Shown: positions 16,992 through 23,759 of the stretch, piece after piece
Numbering within the stretch: position 1 is the first letter of the stretch
Layout: each line of letters opens with the position of its first letter
Assembly (NCBI GenBank): GCA_035512695.1
Contig: DATKDL010000021.1
Coordinates: 1 to 50,899, forward strand
Length of the DNA: 50,899 nucleotides
Direction of reading: 5' to 3'
DNA from: DATDOR01 sp035512695
GTDB taxonomy: Bacteria; Chloroflexota; Anaerolineae; Anaerolineales; JABWBV01
The notes under the pieces: model-generated
Told to the model about the DNA's origin: nothing
Seen by the model: only the letters and a program-made list of their open reading frames with translations
The model's database searches: none
Program-made: the position numbers and the translations under genes

Positions 16992-18127
16992 TGGACGGAG
17001 AGTCTGAACGTCGGGCGGTCCGGGGTCTGCGCCGGACGACCGCCCGGATCGCGGCCGCCGGGATCCTGGTCCTGGCCGCCGGGGCGTTTCTCCTGGCCGT
17101 TCAGATCCCTGTCGATGCCGCCCGGCGCGGTTTCGCCCTCGCCTCCACCGGTTGGATCGCATTTTCAGCACTGCTCTGGCTCCATTCCGATAAAAACCGG
17201 GTCTCCGGCGGCCGAGTCCTGTCGGGGTTCGGCCCCGCCAACCTCCTGACGATTGCGCGCGGGCTTTTGATGGCGTCCTTCGCCGGTCTGTTGGCCGTCC
17301 CGAGGCTCGAGGGGTTGTACGCCTGGCTGCCGGGGCTGCTCTACACCGCTGCCGCCCTGCCGGACTACGTCGACGGTCTGATCGCCCGCCGGACCGGGCG
17401 GACGACCCGGCTGGGAGAGATCCTCGACATGGAGGTCGATTCGGCCGGCGTCTTCGTGGCGACCGCGCTGGCGGTCCGGGACGGGATCGTGCCCGGATGG
17501 TACCTGGCGATCGGGCTGGCGCGCTACCTGTTCGTGTTCGGTCTCTGGCTGCGAGCGCGGCTTGGGCGGCGGGTCCATGACCTGCCGCCGTCGGTCCGGC
17601 GGCGGGGGTTCGCCGCGCTGAAAATGGGTTTTATGTTTGCCGTCCTCCTGCCCGTCTTCGGTCCACCGGCGACGCACCTGGTCGCGGCCGCCCTCGGTCT
17701 CCCGTTTGCCCTGGGTTTCCTGTGGGATTGGGGGTTGGCGACCGGGCGGATCCGGCCGGGAAAGGGGAGCCTGGATTCTCCCGGCGTCCGGTTCAGCCTG
17801 GCCTGGCTCCCGGTCGCGCTGCGCCTGCTGGCGGTCGTTCTCGGCGCAGCGGTGGTTGGCGGGCATTTGGGCCGGCCGGAGACGTACGCCCTCAGCCTGG
17901 TCGAAATCGCGGCGCTTGCGCTGATCGCGATGGGGATTGTCACGCGGCCGGCTGCGATCGCAGCTGCGGTCCTGCTCGGGTTGAGCCAGAACTTTGTTCC
18001 ACTGGGTCCGGCCGGAAGTGGGCTTTTGTCTGCCCTGATCGGGCTGGTCATGCTCGGGGCCGGCCGTTTCGCCCTTTTCCCCCTCGATGACCGGCTCGTT
18101 TTCCGCCGCACCGGAGACCCGGGTTGA
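16991..18127 (+). CDS. CDP-alcohol phosphatidyltransferase family membrane protein
   Basis: 378 residues from ATG 16991. The CDP-alcohol phosphatidyltransferase signature D-x2-DG-x2-AR-x8-G-x3-D-x3-D is complete: DYVDGLIARR near residue ~124, then GEILDMEVDS. Such enzymes transfer a phosphatidyl or related group from CDP-diacylglycerol or a CDP-alcohol to a hydroxyl acceptor in the membrane. Many hydrophobic helices follow, and the C-terminal ~120 residues are an extra membrane region beyond the usual ~200-residue family size. It starts at the stop of the NERD-FHA gene. It stands upstream of ribA and may supply a lipid step to the RibA-PTPS-GT4 cluster, although the 166-bp gap leaves this open. 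Confidence 0.85.
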   Translation: MDGESERRAVRGLRRTTARIAAAGILVLAAGAFLLAVQIPVDAARRGFALASTGWIAFSALLWLHSDKNRVSGGRVLSGFGPANLLTIARGLLMASFAGLLAVPRLEGLYAWLPGLLYTAAALPDYVDGLIARRTGRTTRLGEILDMEVDSAGVFVATALAVRDGIVPGWYLAIGLARYLFVFGLWLRARLGRRVHDLPPSVRRRGFAALKMGFMFAVLLPVFGPPATHLVAAALGLPFALGFLWDWGLATGRIRPGKGSLDSPGVRFSLAWLPVALRLLAVVLGAAVVGGHLGRPETYALSLVEIAALALIAMGIVTRPAAIAAAVLLGLSQNFVPLGPAGSGLLSALIGLVMLGAGRFALFPLDDRLVFRRTGDPG

Positions 18128-18293
18128 AATAGGCGGCCGAGGCGAGGCAGGCGGCTTTATGCTGGGTGCGAAGGCCTTTTCAGTGAGGCTGTGTTATTAT
18201 CTGCGGTGATCCGGGCTCGCTGGATGCCGTACGAGTCCTGGTCAGCCGGGCGCCGGCTGCACGCCGGGTCGTCCCAACTGATGGAGAGCGATC
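18128..18293 (+). other. Intergenic leader of ribA
   Basis: 166 bp. TATTAT at 18194-18199 may be a -10 box. I looked for the conserved FMN-riboswitch core (AGGGGCGG...CCCACCGGCGG-like) that often precedes rib genes and did not see it. ATGGAGAGCGATC supplies the ribosome-binding site for ATG 18294. Confidence 0.4.
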
Positions 18294-18962
18294 ATGCTGC
18301 AAGTTCACCGTGAAGTCTGTGCCCGGATTCCCACGCCGCTGGGCGAGTTCCGGCTCTGCCTTTACACAAACGACCTGGACGATAAAGAGCACCTGGCACT
18401 CATCATGGGAGAGGTCGTCGGGCGGGAGGACGTTCTGGTCCGCGTCCATTCGGAATGCCTGACGGGCGATCTGCTCGGTTCGCAGCGGTGCGATTGCGGT
18501 GAACAGCTCGACCGGTCGCTTGAAGCGATCGCGGCGGAAGGCCGCGGCGTCCTGGTCTATCTGCGGCAGGAAGGGCGCGGGATCGGGCTGCTGGATAAGC
18601 TGCACGCCTACAACTTGCAGGATCAGGGGTTCGACACGGTGGACGCCAACCTCTTGCTCGGTCACCAGGCGGACGAGCGCGATTTCACCGCCGCGCCGCT
18701 GATCCTGGGCGATCTTGAGATCCGCTCGGTTCGCCTGCTGACCAACAACCCCGATAAGATCGCGGCGCTCCGAGCCCTGGGCGTTCCGGTCTCGGATCGG
18801 GTCGGGCTGGCGGCGGCAGTCAATCCGGAGAACGCCCGATATCTCCGCACCAAGGTGCTGCGGATGAACCACCTGATGAACCTGGGCTTGCCCGGACAGA
18901 ACGGCCGGCCGGGAGAGGCAACCGGAAACCGGGAGGAACCTTCGCGGGGTGATGAGCCCTGA
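18294..18962 (+). CDS. ribA: GTP cyclohydrolase II (RibA), stand-alone
   Basis: 222 residues. Zinc-site CLTGDLLGSQRCDCG has the three conserved Cys; VRVHSEC, LVYLRQEGRGIGLLDK (GTP-binding/catalytic Arg region) and the LLTNNPDKI motif are intact. It opens the GTP imidazole ring, releasing formate and pyrophosphate, to give diaminopyrimidinone ribose phosphate. Most bacterial riboflavin enzymes of this type are fused to RibB; this one is not, and no ribB, ribE or ribH is nearby. Instead it heads a set with a RibD-type reductase, a dehydrogenase, a PTPS-like protein and a glycosyltransferase, hinting at a dedicated use of the GTP-derived pyrimidine. The last ~20 residues are low-complexity. Confidence 0.93.
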   Translation: MLQVHREVCARIPTPLGEFRLCLYTNDLDDKEHLALIMGEVVGREDVLVRVHSECLTGDLLGSQRCDCGEQLDRSLEAIAAEGRGVLVYLRQEGRGIGLLDKLHAYNLQDQGFDTVDANLLLGHQADERDFTAAPLILGDLEIRSVRLLTNNPDKIAALRALGVPVSDRVGLAAAVNPENARYLRTKVLRMNHLMNLGLPGQNGRPGEATGNREEPSRGDEP

Positions 18963-19006
18963 CGAGTTATTTACGGACATCGCTGCCGGCGCCGCGCACG
19001 CCTGCC

Positions 19007-19117
19007 GCCGGGGGCTAAAGCCCCCGGCTAGAACAACCAAGCCCGGTAAACCGGGCTAGAACACCGGCCGAATCTTCAGGAGCCGGCTTCAGCCGGCTTG
19101 ATTCAGGTAGCAGGCGG
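19007..19117. repeat. Cluster of TAAA-loop and AGCCGGCT palindromes
   Basis: Three short hairpins in tandem: GCCGGGGGC-TAAA-GCCCCCGGC (19007-19028), followed by TAGAAC; AGCCCGG-TAAA-CCGGGCT (from ~19040), again followed by TAGAAC; and two AGCCGGCT palindromes separated by TC (~19081-19098), framed by GAATC/GATTC. Shared TAAA loops and TAGAAC tails mark them as copies of one repeat family with different stems. They fill the 202-bp gap between ribA and the reductase gene. Confidence 0.75.
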
Positions 19118-19164
19118 GCTCCGATCGGACGAACCGCCCGTGAACCGGGTCATCCGCATCCCAT

Positions 19165-19866
19165 ATGATCCCCGAACCATATTTCGACGAACTCAACCGG
19201 GAGGCACGCGACCACCTCGACGACACCGGCCGCCCGCTGGTGATGCTCAGCTACGCCCAGAGCCTGGACGGCAGCCTGGCCCGCCGACGCGGGGAGCCGC
19301 TGGCCTTGAGCGGACCCCAGTCGCTGGCCTTCACGCACCGGCTCCGCAGCGCCCACGATGCGATCCTGGTCGGGATCGGCACCGTCCTGGCCGACGACCC
19401 GCGCCTGACCGCCCGGACGCCGGGCGGGCGCGACCCGCGTCCGGTCATCCTTGACACGGATCTGCGCACCCCTGCGGGGGCCAGGCTGTGGACCCATCCG
19501 GTCGGACCGTGGCTTTTTTCGGCCAGGGGACTCCCGGAGAATCGAAAGATCGAAACGGAGAGACGCGGGGGGCAGGTGTTCGAGGTTCCACGTTCCTCGG
19601 GCGGCCGGCTCGAACTGCCCGCTGTCCTGGACGCCCTCGGGGCGCTCGGGGTCGCCGGCCTGATGGTCGAGGGCGGCGCGGCCGTGATCACGAGCTTTCT
19701 TTTGTCCGGGCTGGTGGACCGGGCGGCGATCACGATCGCGCCGGTCTTCGTCGGCGGGCTCAGGGCGCCGGAGACGGCGATCCCGGAATTGCCCGCTCTG
19801 ACCGGCCTCGTCGTGCACCGCCTGGGCGCGGACATCGTCGTGACCGGCGCGTTTGCGCATGGTTGA
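19165..19866 (+). CDS. RibD C-terminal-type pyrimidine reductase (stand-alone)
   Basis: 233 residues matching the RibD reductase domain (dihydrofolate-reductase fold): LVMLSYAQSLDGSLA, DAILVGIGTVLADDPRLTAR (the NADPH-site G-x-T-x3-DDP-x-LT-x-R), and GVAGLMVEGGAAVITSFL. The deaminase domain is absent. In riboflavin synthesis this domain reduces the ribosylamino side chain; stand-alone homologues also serve archaeal-type pathways and other pterin or pyrimidine reductions. It sits between ribA and a dehydrogenase gene, so a product derived from the RibA pyrimidine is likely. Its exact substrate cannot be read. Its end overlaps or abuts the next gene depending on that gene's start. Confidence 0.88.
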   Translation: MIPEPYFDELNREARDHLDDTGRPLVMLSYAQSLDGSLARRRGEPLALSGPQSLAFTHRLRSAHDAILVGIGTVLADDPRLTARTPGGRDPRPVILDTDLRTPAGARLWTHPVGPWLFSARGLPENRKIETERRGGQVFEVPRSSGGRLELPAVLDALGALGVAGLMVEGGAAVITSFLLSGLVDRAAITIAPVFVGGLRAPETAIPELPALTGLVVHRLGADIVVTGAFAHG

Positions 19867-19879
19867 TCGGATGCGGACC

Positions 19880-20875
19880 ATGCGCAGCCTCTATTTCACC
19901 GCCCCGCGCCGGATCGAGATCCGTGATGACCAGGTTCCGGAGACGCCCTCGGGGGAGATGCTGGTGGAAACCAGCTTGAGCGCGATCAGCGCCGGGACGG
20001 AAATGCTGGTCTACCGCGGCCAGGCCCCGGCCGGGTTGGCGGCGGACGAGACGATCGCCGCGCTCGGCGGCTCGCTCGATTTCCCGCTGCGGTACGGCTA
20101 CGCGGCGGCCGGGCGGGTGATCGAGGCCGGCGAAGGCATCGAACCCGGTTGGCGGGGTGCTGCCGTTTTCTCCTTCCAGCCGCACACGACCCATTTCACC
20201 GCTGCACCGGGCGACCTGGTCCGGATCCCTGGAGACGTCCCGCCGGAGGACGCCGTATTCCTCCCCAACATGGAAACCGCCCTGGGCCTGGTGATGGACG
20301 CCGCGCCGCTGGCCGGTGAGCGGGTCGCCGTGCTGGGCCAGGGGGTGGTCGGGCTGCTGGCGGCCGGAGTCCTGGCCGGGTTTCCGCTCGAGCGGCTCGT
20401 CGCCTTTGACGCCTACCCGATCCGAAGGGAGGCGGCGAGGGCCTTTGCCGGGGCTGAAGCCCTGGCCGCGGGGGCGCTCCCGTCCGGGTATGCCGGCCAT
20501 TTCGACCTGGTCTTCGAGCTGACCGGGGAACCGGCCGCCCTGGACGACGCGATCGCGCTGGCCGGGGAGGAGGGACGGATCGTCGTCGGTTCGTGGTACG
20601 GGACGAAGCGCGCGCCGGTCGACCTGGGCGGCCGGTTCCACCGCGGCCGGCTGCGGCTGGTCAGCAGCCAGGTCAGCCGGCTCGCACCCGGGCTGACCGG
20701 CCGCTGGACCCGGGACCGGCGGATGGCATTCGCCGTCGACCTGCTCCGCCGCCTCCGGCCGGGGCGCCTGATCACGCACCGCTTCCCGTTCGAGCGGGCG
20801 GCGGAGGCGTATGAACTGCTCGACCGGAGACCCGAGGAGGCCGTGCAGGTGGTGTTGGCGTATGGCGAAAAATAA
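19880..20875 (+). CDS. Zinc-less MDR-family dehydrogenase, BchC-like
   Basis: 331 residues from ATG 19880 (MRSLYFTAPRRIEIRDD); in-frame ATGs at 19859 and 19871 are alternatives, the first overlapping the previous gene by 8 nt. Medium-chain dehydrogenase/reductase: GroES-like half with SAISAGTEMLVYRG and FPLRYGYAAAGRVIEAG, Rossmann half with VAVLGQGVVGLLAAG. The ISAGTE pattern and absent catalytic and structural Cys ligands resemble BchC-like, non-zinc members of COG1063. It probably oxidises or reduces a hydroxyl group on the pathway intermediate using NAD(P). Its last codons and stop form the left arm of a 23-bp hairpin. Identity of the substrate is unknown. Confidence 0.82.
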   Translation: MRSLYFTAPRRIEIRDDQVPETPSGEMLVETSLSAISAGTEMLVYRGQAPAGLAADETIAALGGSLDFPLRYGYAAAGRVIEAGEGIEPGWRGAAVFSFQPHTTHFTAAPGDLVRIPGDVPPEDAVFLPNMETALGLVMDAAPLAGERVAVLGQGVVGLLAAGVLAGFPLERLVAFDAYPIRREAARAFAGAEALAAGALPSGYAGHFDLVFELTGEPAALDDAIALAGEEGRIVVGSWYGTKRAPVDLGGRFHRGRLRLVSSQVSRLAPGLTGRWTRDRRMAFAVDLLRRLRPGRLITHRFPFERAAEAYELLDRRPEEAVQVVLAYGEK

Positions 20876-20917
20876 AGCCCACACCGGGCTCCGTCCGGTG
20901 TGGGCTTTATTTTTCGC
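20865..20917 (+). terminator. 23-bp hairpin containing the dehydrogenase stop codon
   Basis: Arms 20865-20887 and 20895-20917 are exact complements. The left arm covers the last codons (GAA AAA TAA, stop 20873-20875); the right arm (ending TTTATTTTTCGC) is 7 nt before the AGGAGG of the PTPS-like gene. Confidence 0.88.
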
Positions 20918-20933
20918 AAAGTCAGGAGGAATC

Positions 20934-21311
20934 ATGTACAGCTTGGCTGTCAAACGCAGCTTTATCGCCCGGCACTATCTCACCGGCGGTGACTGGGGTG
21001 CGGAGAACGATGAACACGCTCACCACTACGTCGTCGAGCTGGAGCTGGCAGGGGCAGAGCTGGACCAGCACGGCTACCTGGTCGATATCGTCGACATCGA
21101 GCGGCACCTGGATGAAACGGTCGCGCGCTACCGCGACCGGGTCCTCAACGATCTGCCCGAATTTGCGGGGCTCAACCCGTCGATCGAGCATTTCACCCGC
21201 ATCCTGGCCGAGCGGTTGAACGAGGCGATCGGGGCACCCAACCTCTCCCGGCTGGCGGTCCGGATCTGGGAGAACGAGATCGCCTGGGCGTGTTTCACCC
21301 GCGACCGCTGA
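20934..21311 (+). CDS. 6-pyruvoyl-tetrahydropterin synthase / QueD-family protein lacking the catalytic Cys
   Basis: 125 residues, the usual PTPS/QueD size. Zinc ligands appear conserved: His14 in FIARHYL and His28/His30 in EHAHHYVVELELAG; the later IVDIERHLDET, NPSIEHFTR and IWEN match the family's substrate-anchoring regions. However, the Cys that normally precedes the LHGHNY-type motif is missing (GAENDEHAHH), and the only Cys is near the C-terminus; the Asp-His of the usual triad is also not evident. It may therefore catalyse a different lyase or isomerase step, or only bind a pterin-like compound. ATG 20934 follows AGGAGG; the stop is 1 nt before the GT4 gene. Confidence 0.87.
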   Translation: MYSLAVKRSFIARHYLTGGDWGAENDEHAHHYVVELELAGAELDQHGYLVDIVDIERHLDETVARYRDRVLNDLPEFAGLNPSIEHFTRILAERLNEAIGAPNLSRLAVRIWENEIAWACFTRDR

Positions 21312-21312
21312 G

Positions 21313-22392
21313 ATGCGGGTCGGGCTGGTCGTTTACGGATCGCTCGATTCCCGGTCGGGGGGGTATCTGTACGACCGGAAGCTGGTCGAATTTCTGCGCG
21401 AGGCCGGTGATACGGTCGTCGTCGTCTCGCTGCCGTGGCGGAGTTATCCGCTCCACCTGGCGGACAACCTCTCGGCCGGGCTGTTTGAAAGGATGAAGCG
21501 CCTGGAGGTCGATATCCTGATCCAGGACGAATTGAACCACCCTTCGCTTTTCGCTTTGAACCGGCAGCTGCGGCCGGTCGTCGCCTATCCGACCGTGGCG
21601 CTGGTCCACCACCTGCGTATATCGGAGCAGCACCCGGCGCTCCCGATGCTCATCTACCCATTCGTCGAGCGGGCCTACCTGCGTTCGGTGGACGGCTTTA
21701 TCTGCAACAGCCGGACGACGGAAGCCGTCGTGGGCCGGCACGCGCGGACCGGGACGCCGGCCGTCGTCGCCGTGCCGGGGCGAGATTCGGTCGAGATCGA
21801 GATCGAACCGGAGACGATCGCCCGGCGGGCGGAGGAACCCGGTCCGCTCCGAGTCCTGTTCGTCGGGAGCCTCACCCGGCGCAAGGGGCTGCACACCCTG
21901 CTGGCCGCCCTCGAACGGCTTCGGCCGGAGACCTGGACCCTGACCGTCGTGGGCGGGTCCGACGCCGAACCCGGTTATGCTGACCGGCAGCGGGCGTTCG
22001 TCGACCGGAGGGGCTGGGGTGAGCGGGTCCGGTTCGCGGGGTACGTCGAGCCTGCTGGTCTGGCCGGCTTGCTGCTGCGTCATCACGTCCTGGCCGGGCC
22101 GTCGCAGTACGAGGGTTACGGGATCGCCCACCTGGAGGGCCTGGGCGCCGGGCTGGCCGTCATCGCCTCGACCGGCGGCGGCGTCGGCGAGTTCATCCGG
22201 GACGGGGAAAACGGGCTGCTGGTCGACCCGGAAGATCCCGGCGGGCTGGCGGATCTGTTGTCCTCCCTGAACGAGGATCGTGCGATGCTCGTCCGGCTCG
22301 GCGTCCGGGCGCGCGCGAGCTACATAGCCCACCCGACGTGGGGGGAGAGCATGGCGGTCGCGCGCGATTTTCTGGTAGGATTGAAGGAGTGA
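21313..22392 (+). CDS. GT4-family glycosyltransferase of the RibA/PTPS cluster
   Basis: 359 residues. MRVGLVVYGSLDSRSGGYLYDRKL gives the GT-B N-terminal glycine loop; the donor domain has VLFVGSLTRRKGLHTLLAAL and GPSQYEGYGIAHLEGLGAG, which carries the conserved second Glu. Cytoplasmic, with no membrane anchor. It is coupled to the PTPS-like gene by a 1-nt gap, one of the strongest operon links here, and argues that the pterin- or pyrimidine-type product is glycosylated, as known for cyanobacterial pterin glycosides. The acceptor assignment is inference. Confidence 0.88.
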   Translation: MRVGLVVYGSLDSRSGGYLYDRKLVEFLREAGDTVVVVSLPWRSYPLHLADNLSAGLFERMKRLEVDILIQDELNHPSLFALNRQLRPVVAYPTVALVHHLRISEQHPALPMLIYPFVERAYLRSVDGFICNSRTTEAVVGRHARTGTPAVVAVPGRDSVEIEIEPETIARRAEEPGPLRVLFVGSLTRRKGLHTLLAALERLRPETWTLTVVGGSDAEPGYADRQRAFVDRRGWGERVRFAGYVEPAGLAGLLLRHHVLAGPSQYEGYGIAHLEGLGAGLAVIASTGGGVGEFIRDGENGLLVDPEDPGGLADLLSSLNEDRAMLVRLGVRARASYIAHPTWGESMAVARDFLVGLKE

Positions 22393-22396
22393 TCCG

Positions 22397-22431
22397 GCGA
22401 ATGAGCGAATTGGCGAATTGGCGAATAGGCG
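22397..22431 (+). repeat. Short tandem repeat of GCGAATTGG-like units
   Basis: Four degenerate 9-base units (gcgaatgagcgaattggcgaattggcgaatagg) directly after the GT4 stop codon, related in form to the GAATGGGC units at 11342-11430. No coding potential. Confidence 0.7.
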
Positions 22432-22439
22432 GATCTGCT

Positions 22440-22550
22440 GGTGACGACGCTCTGCGTCGTCACCCGAATCCACCGCTCTGCGGTGCGTGTCGGCCGCCGG
22501 CACGGGACGCGGAGCGTCCCGAATGCGTTCCCACGCAAAGCGTGGGAACG
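22440..22550. repeat. Array of five hairpins with CGC-NNN-GCG-type centres
   Basis: Consecutive perfect or near-perfect hairpins with 3-nt loops: 22440-22464 (11-bp stem, loop tct), 22471-22485 (6 bp, tct), 22487-22503 (7 bp with one G-T, loop ccg), 22504-22520 (7 bp, gga) and 22526-22550 (11 bp, aaa; CGTTCCCACGC-AAA-GCGTGGGAACG). Four share the CGC-loop-GCG centre with different outer stems. They resemble REP-like palindromes; no transposase of the TnpA-REP type is in the window. Confidence 0.8.
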
Positions 22551-22570
22551 AGCTGCATACGGAGGTTTTT

Positions 22571-22906
22571 ATGGCATTTCTGAGTTCCCGCACAATGATC
22601 ATTATCCTGACCCTGATCACGGCAGCGGTCCATTTGATGCTGGGGCTGACCCAGCCCGACAGCACCATCTTCCTGCTGAACGGGATCGGATACCTCGTCC
22701 TGCTCTACCTGACCCTCTGGACCCCCGGCGCCCTCAAAGGCCAGGCCGGGCTGATCCGCTGGGTCTTCATCGCCTACACCGCGGTGACGATCATCGCGTA
22801 TTTTGCCGCATGGGGTTTGGATGGTTTCACCCAGGTGATGGGGATCATCACCAAAGCCGTCGAACTGCTGCTGATTGTCGGGCTCTTGCAGTCGCGCGGG
22901 GACTAA
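22571..22906 (+). CDS. Small four-helix membrane protein of unknown function
   Basis: 111 residues from ATG 22571, preceded by GGAGG. Four hydrophobic helices: TMIIILTLITAAVHLMLGL, IFLLNGIGYLVLLYLTLW, IRWVFIAYTAVTIIAYFAAW and MGIITKAVELLLIVGLL. Helices 1 and 3 contain small or polar residues (His, Thr), but there is no recognisable active site. I do not recognise the family with certainty. It is separated from the GT4 gene by a repeat-rich 178-bp region, so its link to the cluster is loose. Confidence 0.75.
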   Translation: MAFLSSRTMIIILTLITAAVHLMLGLTQPDSTIFLLNGIGYLVLLYLTLWTPGALKGQAGLIRWVFIAYTAVTIIAYFAAWGLDGFTQVMGIITKAVELLLIVGLLQSRGD

Positions 22907-22913
22907 CGGTCTT

Positions 22914-23015
22914 GTAGGGGGGACGGCGCACGTCGTGCGCCGTCGCCCGGTTTGCCGGACGCTCCGGATGTGGCCAGGATTAACCGCCGCGCACGTTGTG
23001 CGCCGTCTCCCCTAC
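22914..23015. repeat. MITE-like palindromic element with GTAGGGG ends
   Basis: About 102 bp. The ends pair as imperfect terminal inverted repeats of ~26 bp: gtaggggggacggcgcac at the left and the complement of gtaggggagacggcgcac at the right. An inner perfect hairpin GACGGCGCAC-GTC-GTGCGCCGTC (22922-22944) sits in the left half. No ORF. It starts 7 nt after the preceding stop and ends 6 nt before the FkbM methyltransferase ATG, so it probably contributes that gene's leader. Confidence 0.75.
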
Positions 23016-23021
23016 AGGTAT

Positions 23022-23759
23022 ATGATCGGCCTTATCGGACTGCTGCGCTCGCTGGTCGTCTACTACGGCCATCCGCTCCGTCACACCAGGCTGAAACGGC
23101 TCTACCGCGAATTCGTCCGGCCGGGCGACCTCGTCATCGACGCGGGTGCGCACGCCGGGAACCACACCCGCGCCTTCCTGGCGCTCGGGTCCCGGGTCGT
23201 CGCCGTCGAACCGCAGCCGCTTTTCGCCTGGTTTTTGGGGCGGGTTTTCGGCCGGAACCATGACGCGACCATCCTGCAGACCGCCCTCGGTGCACAACCC
23301 GGTCGTGCCATCCTGCAGATCAGCAGCCGGACACCGACCGTCAGCACGCTGGACGGCGGCTGGCGGGGCCGGGTCGGCCGGAGCCCTTCCTTTCGAAACG
23401 TCCGTTGGGACCGGCAGGTCGAAGTCGCCGTCGATACGCTGGACGGGATGATCGCCGCGCTCGGTCGCCCGGCGTTCATCAAGATCGACGCAGAGGGGTC
23501 GGAGGCGGAGATTCTGCGGGGGCTGTCTGCTCCGGTCCCGGCGCTGTGTTTCGAGGTCCTCCCCGCTGCGATGGAGACGGCCCCGGCGTGCATCGATCGC
23601 CTGGCCGGTTTGGGCTTTCAGCGCTTCAACTGGACGGCCGGCGAGCGGGCAAAGCTGGATCCGGATTGGGTTTCTTCAAATACGATCAAAGCGATGCTCG
23701 CCGGGCTGCCCCGTGGAGCCCGAGAGTACAATATCTTTGCCCGCTGCGATGGCCTTTAA
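23022..23759 (+). CDS. FkbM-family SAM-dependent methyltransferase
   Basis: 245 residues from ATG 23022; longer in-frame starts read through the palindromic element and are rejected. SAM motif I VIDAGAHAGNHTRAF, motif II VVAVEPQPLFAWFL (Glu binding the ribose), later DTLDGMIAALGRPAFIKIDAEGSE, the FkbM hallmark in which the final Asp/Glu pair lies near the metal/acceptor site. FkbM enzymes usually O-methylate sugar hydroxyls of glycans and natural products, which fits a glycosylated product from the preceding cluster. It overlaps the following methyltransferase by 11 nt, so the two are translationally coupled. Confidence 0.87.
   Translation: MIGLIGLLRSLVVYYGHPLRHTRLKRLYREFVRPGDLVIDAGAHAGNHTRAFLALGSRVVAVEPQPLFAWFLGRVFGRNHDATILQTALGAQPGRAILQISSRTPTVSTLDGGWRGRVGRSPSFRNVRWDRQVEVAVDTLDGMIAALGRPAFIKIDAEGSEAEILRGLSAPVPALCFEVLPAAMETAPACIDRLAGLGFQRFNWTAGERAKLDPDWVSSNTIKAMLAGLPRGAREYNIFARCDGL

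Noticed and set aside
18128..18293. FMN riboswitch before ribA
   Set aside because: The conserved RFN-element core sequences are not visible.
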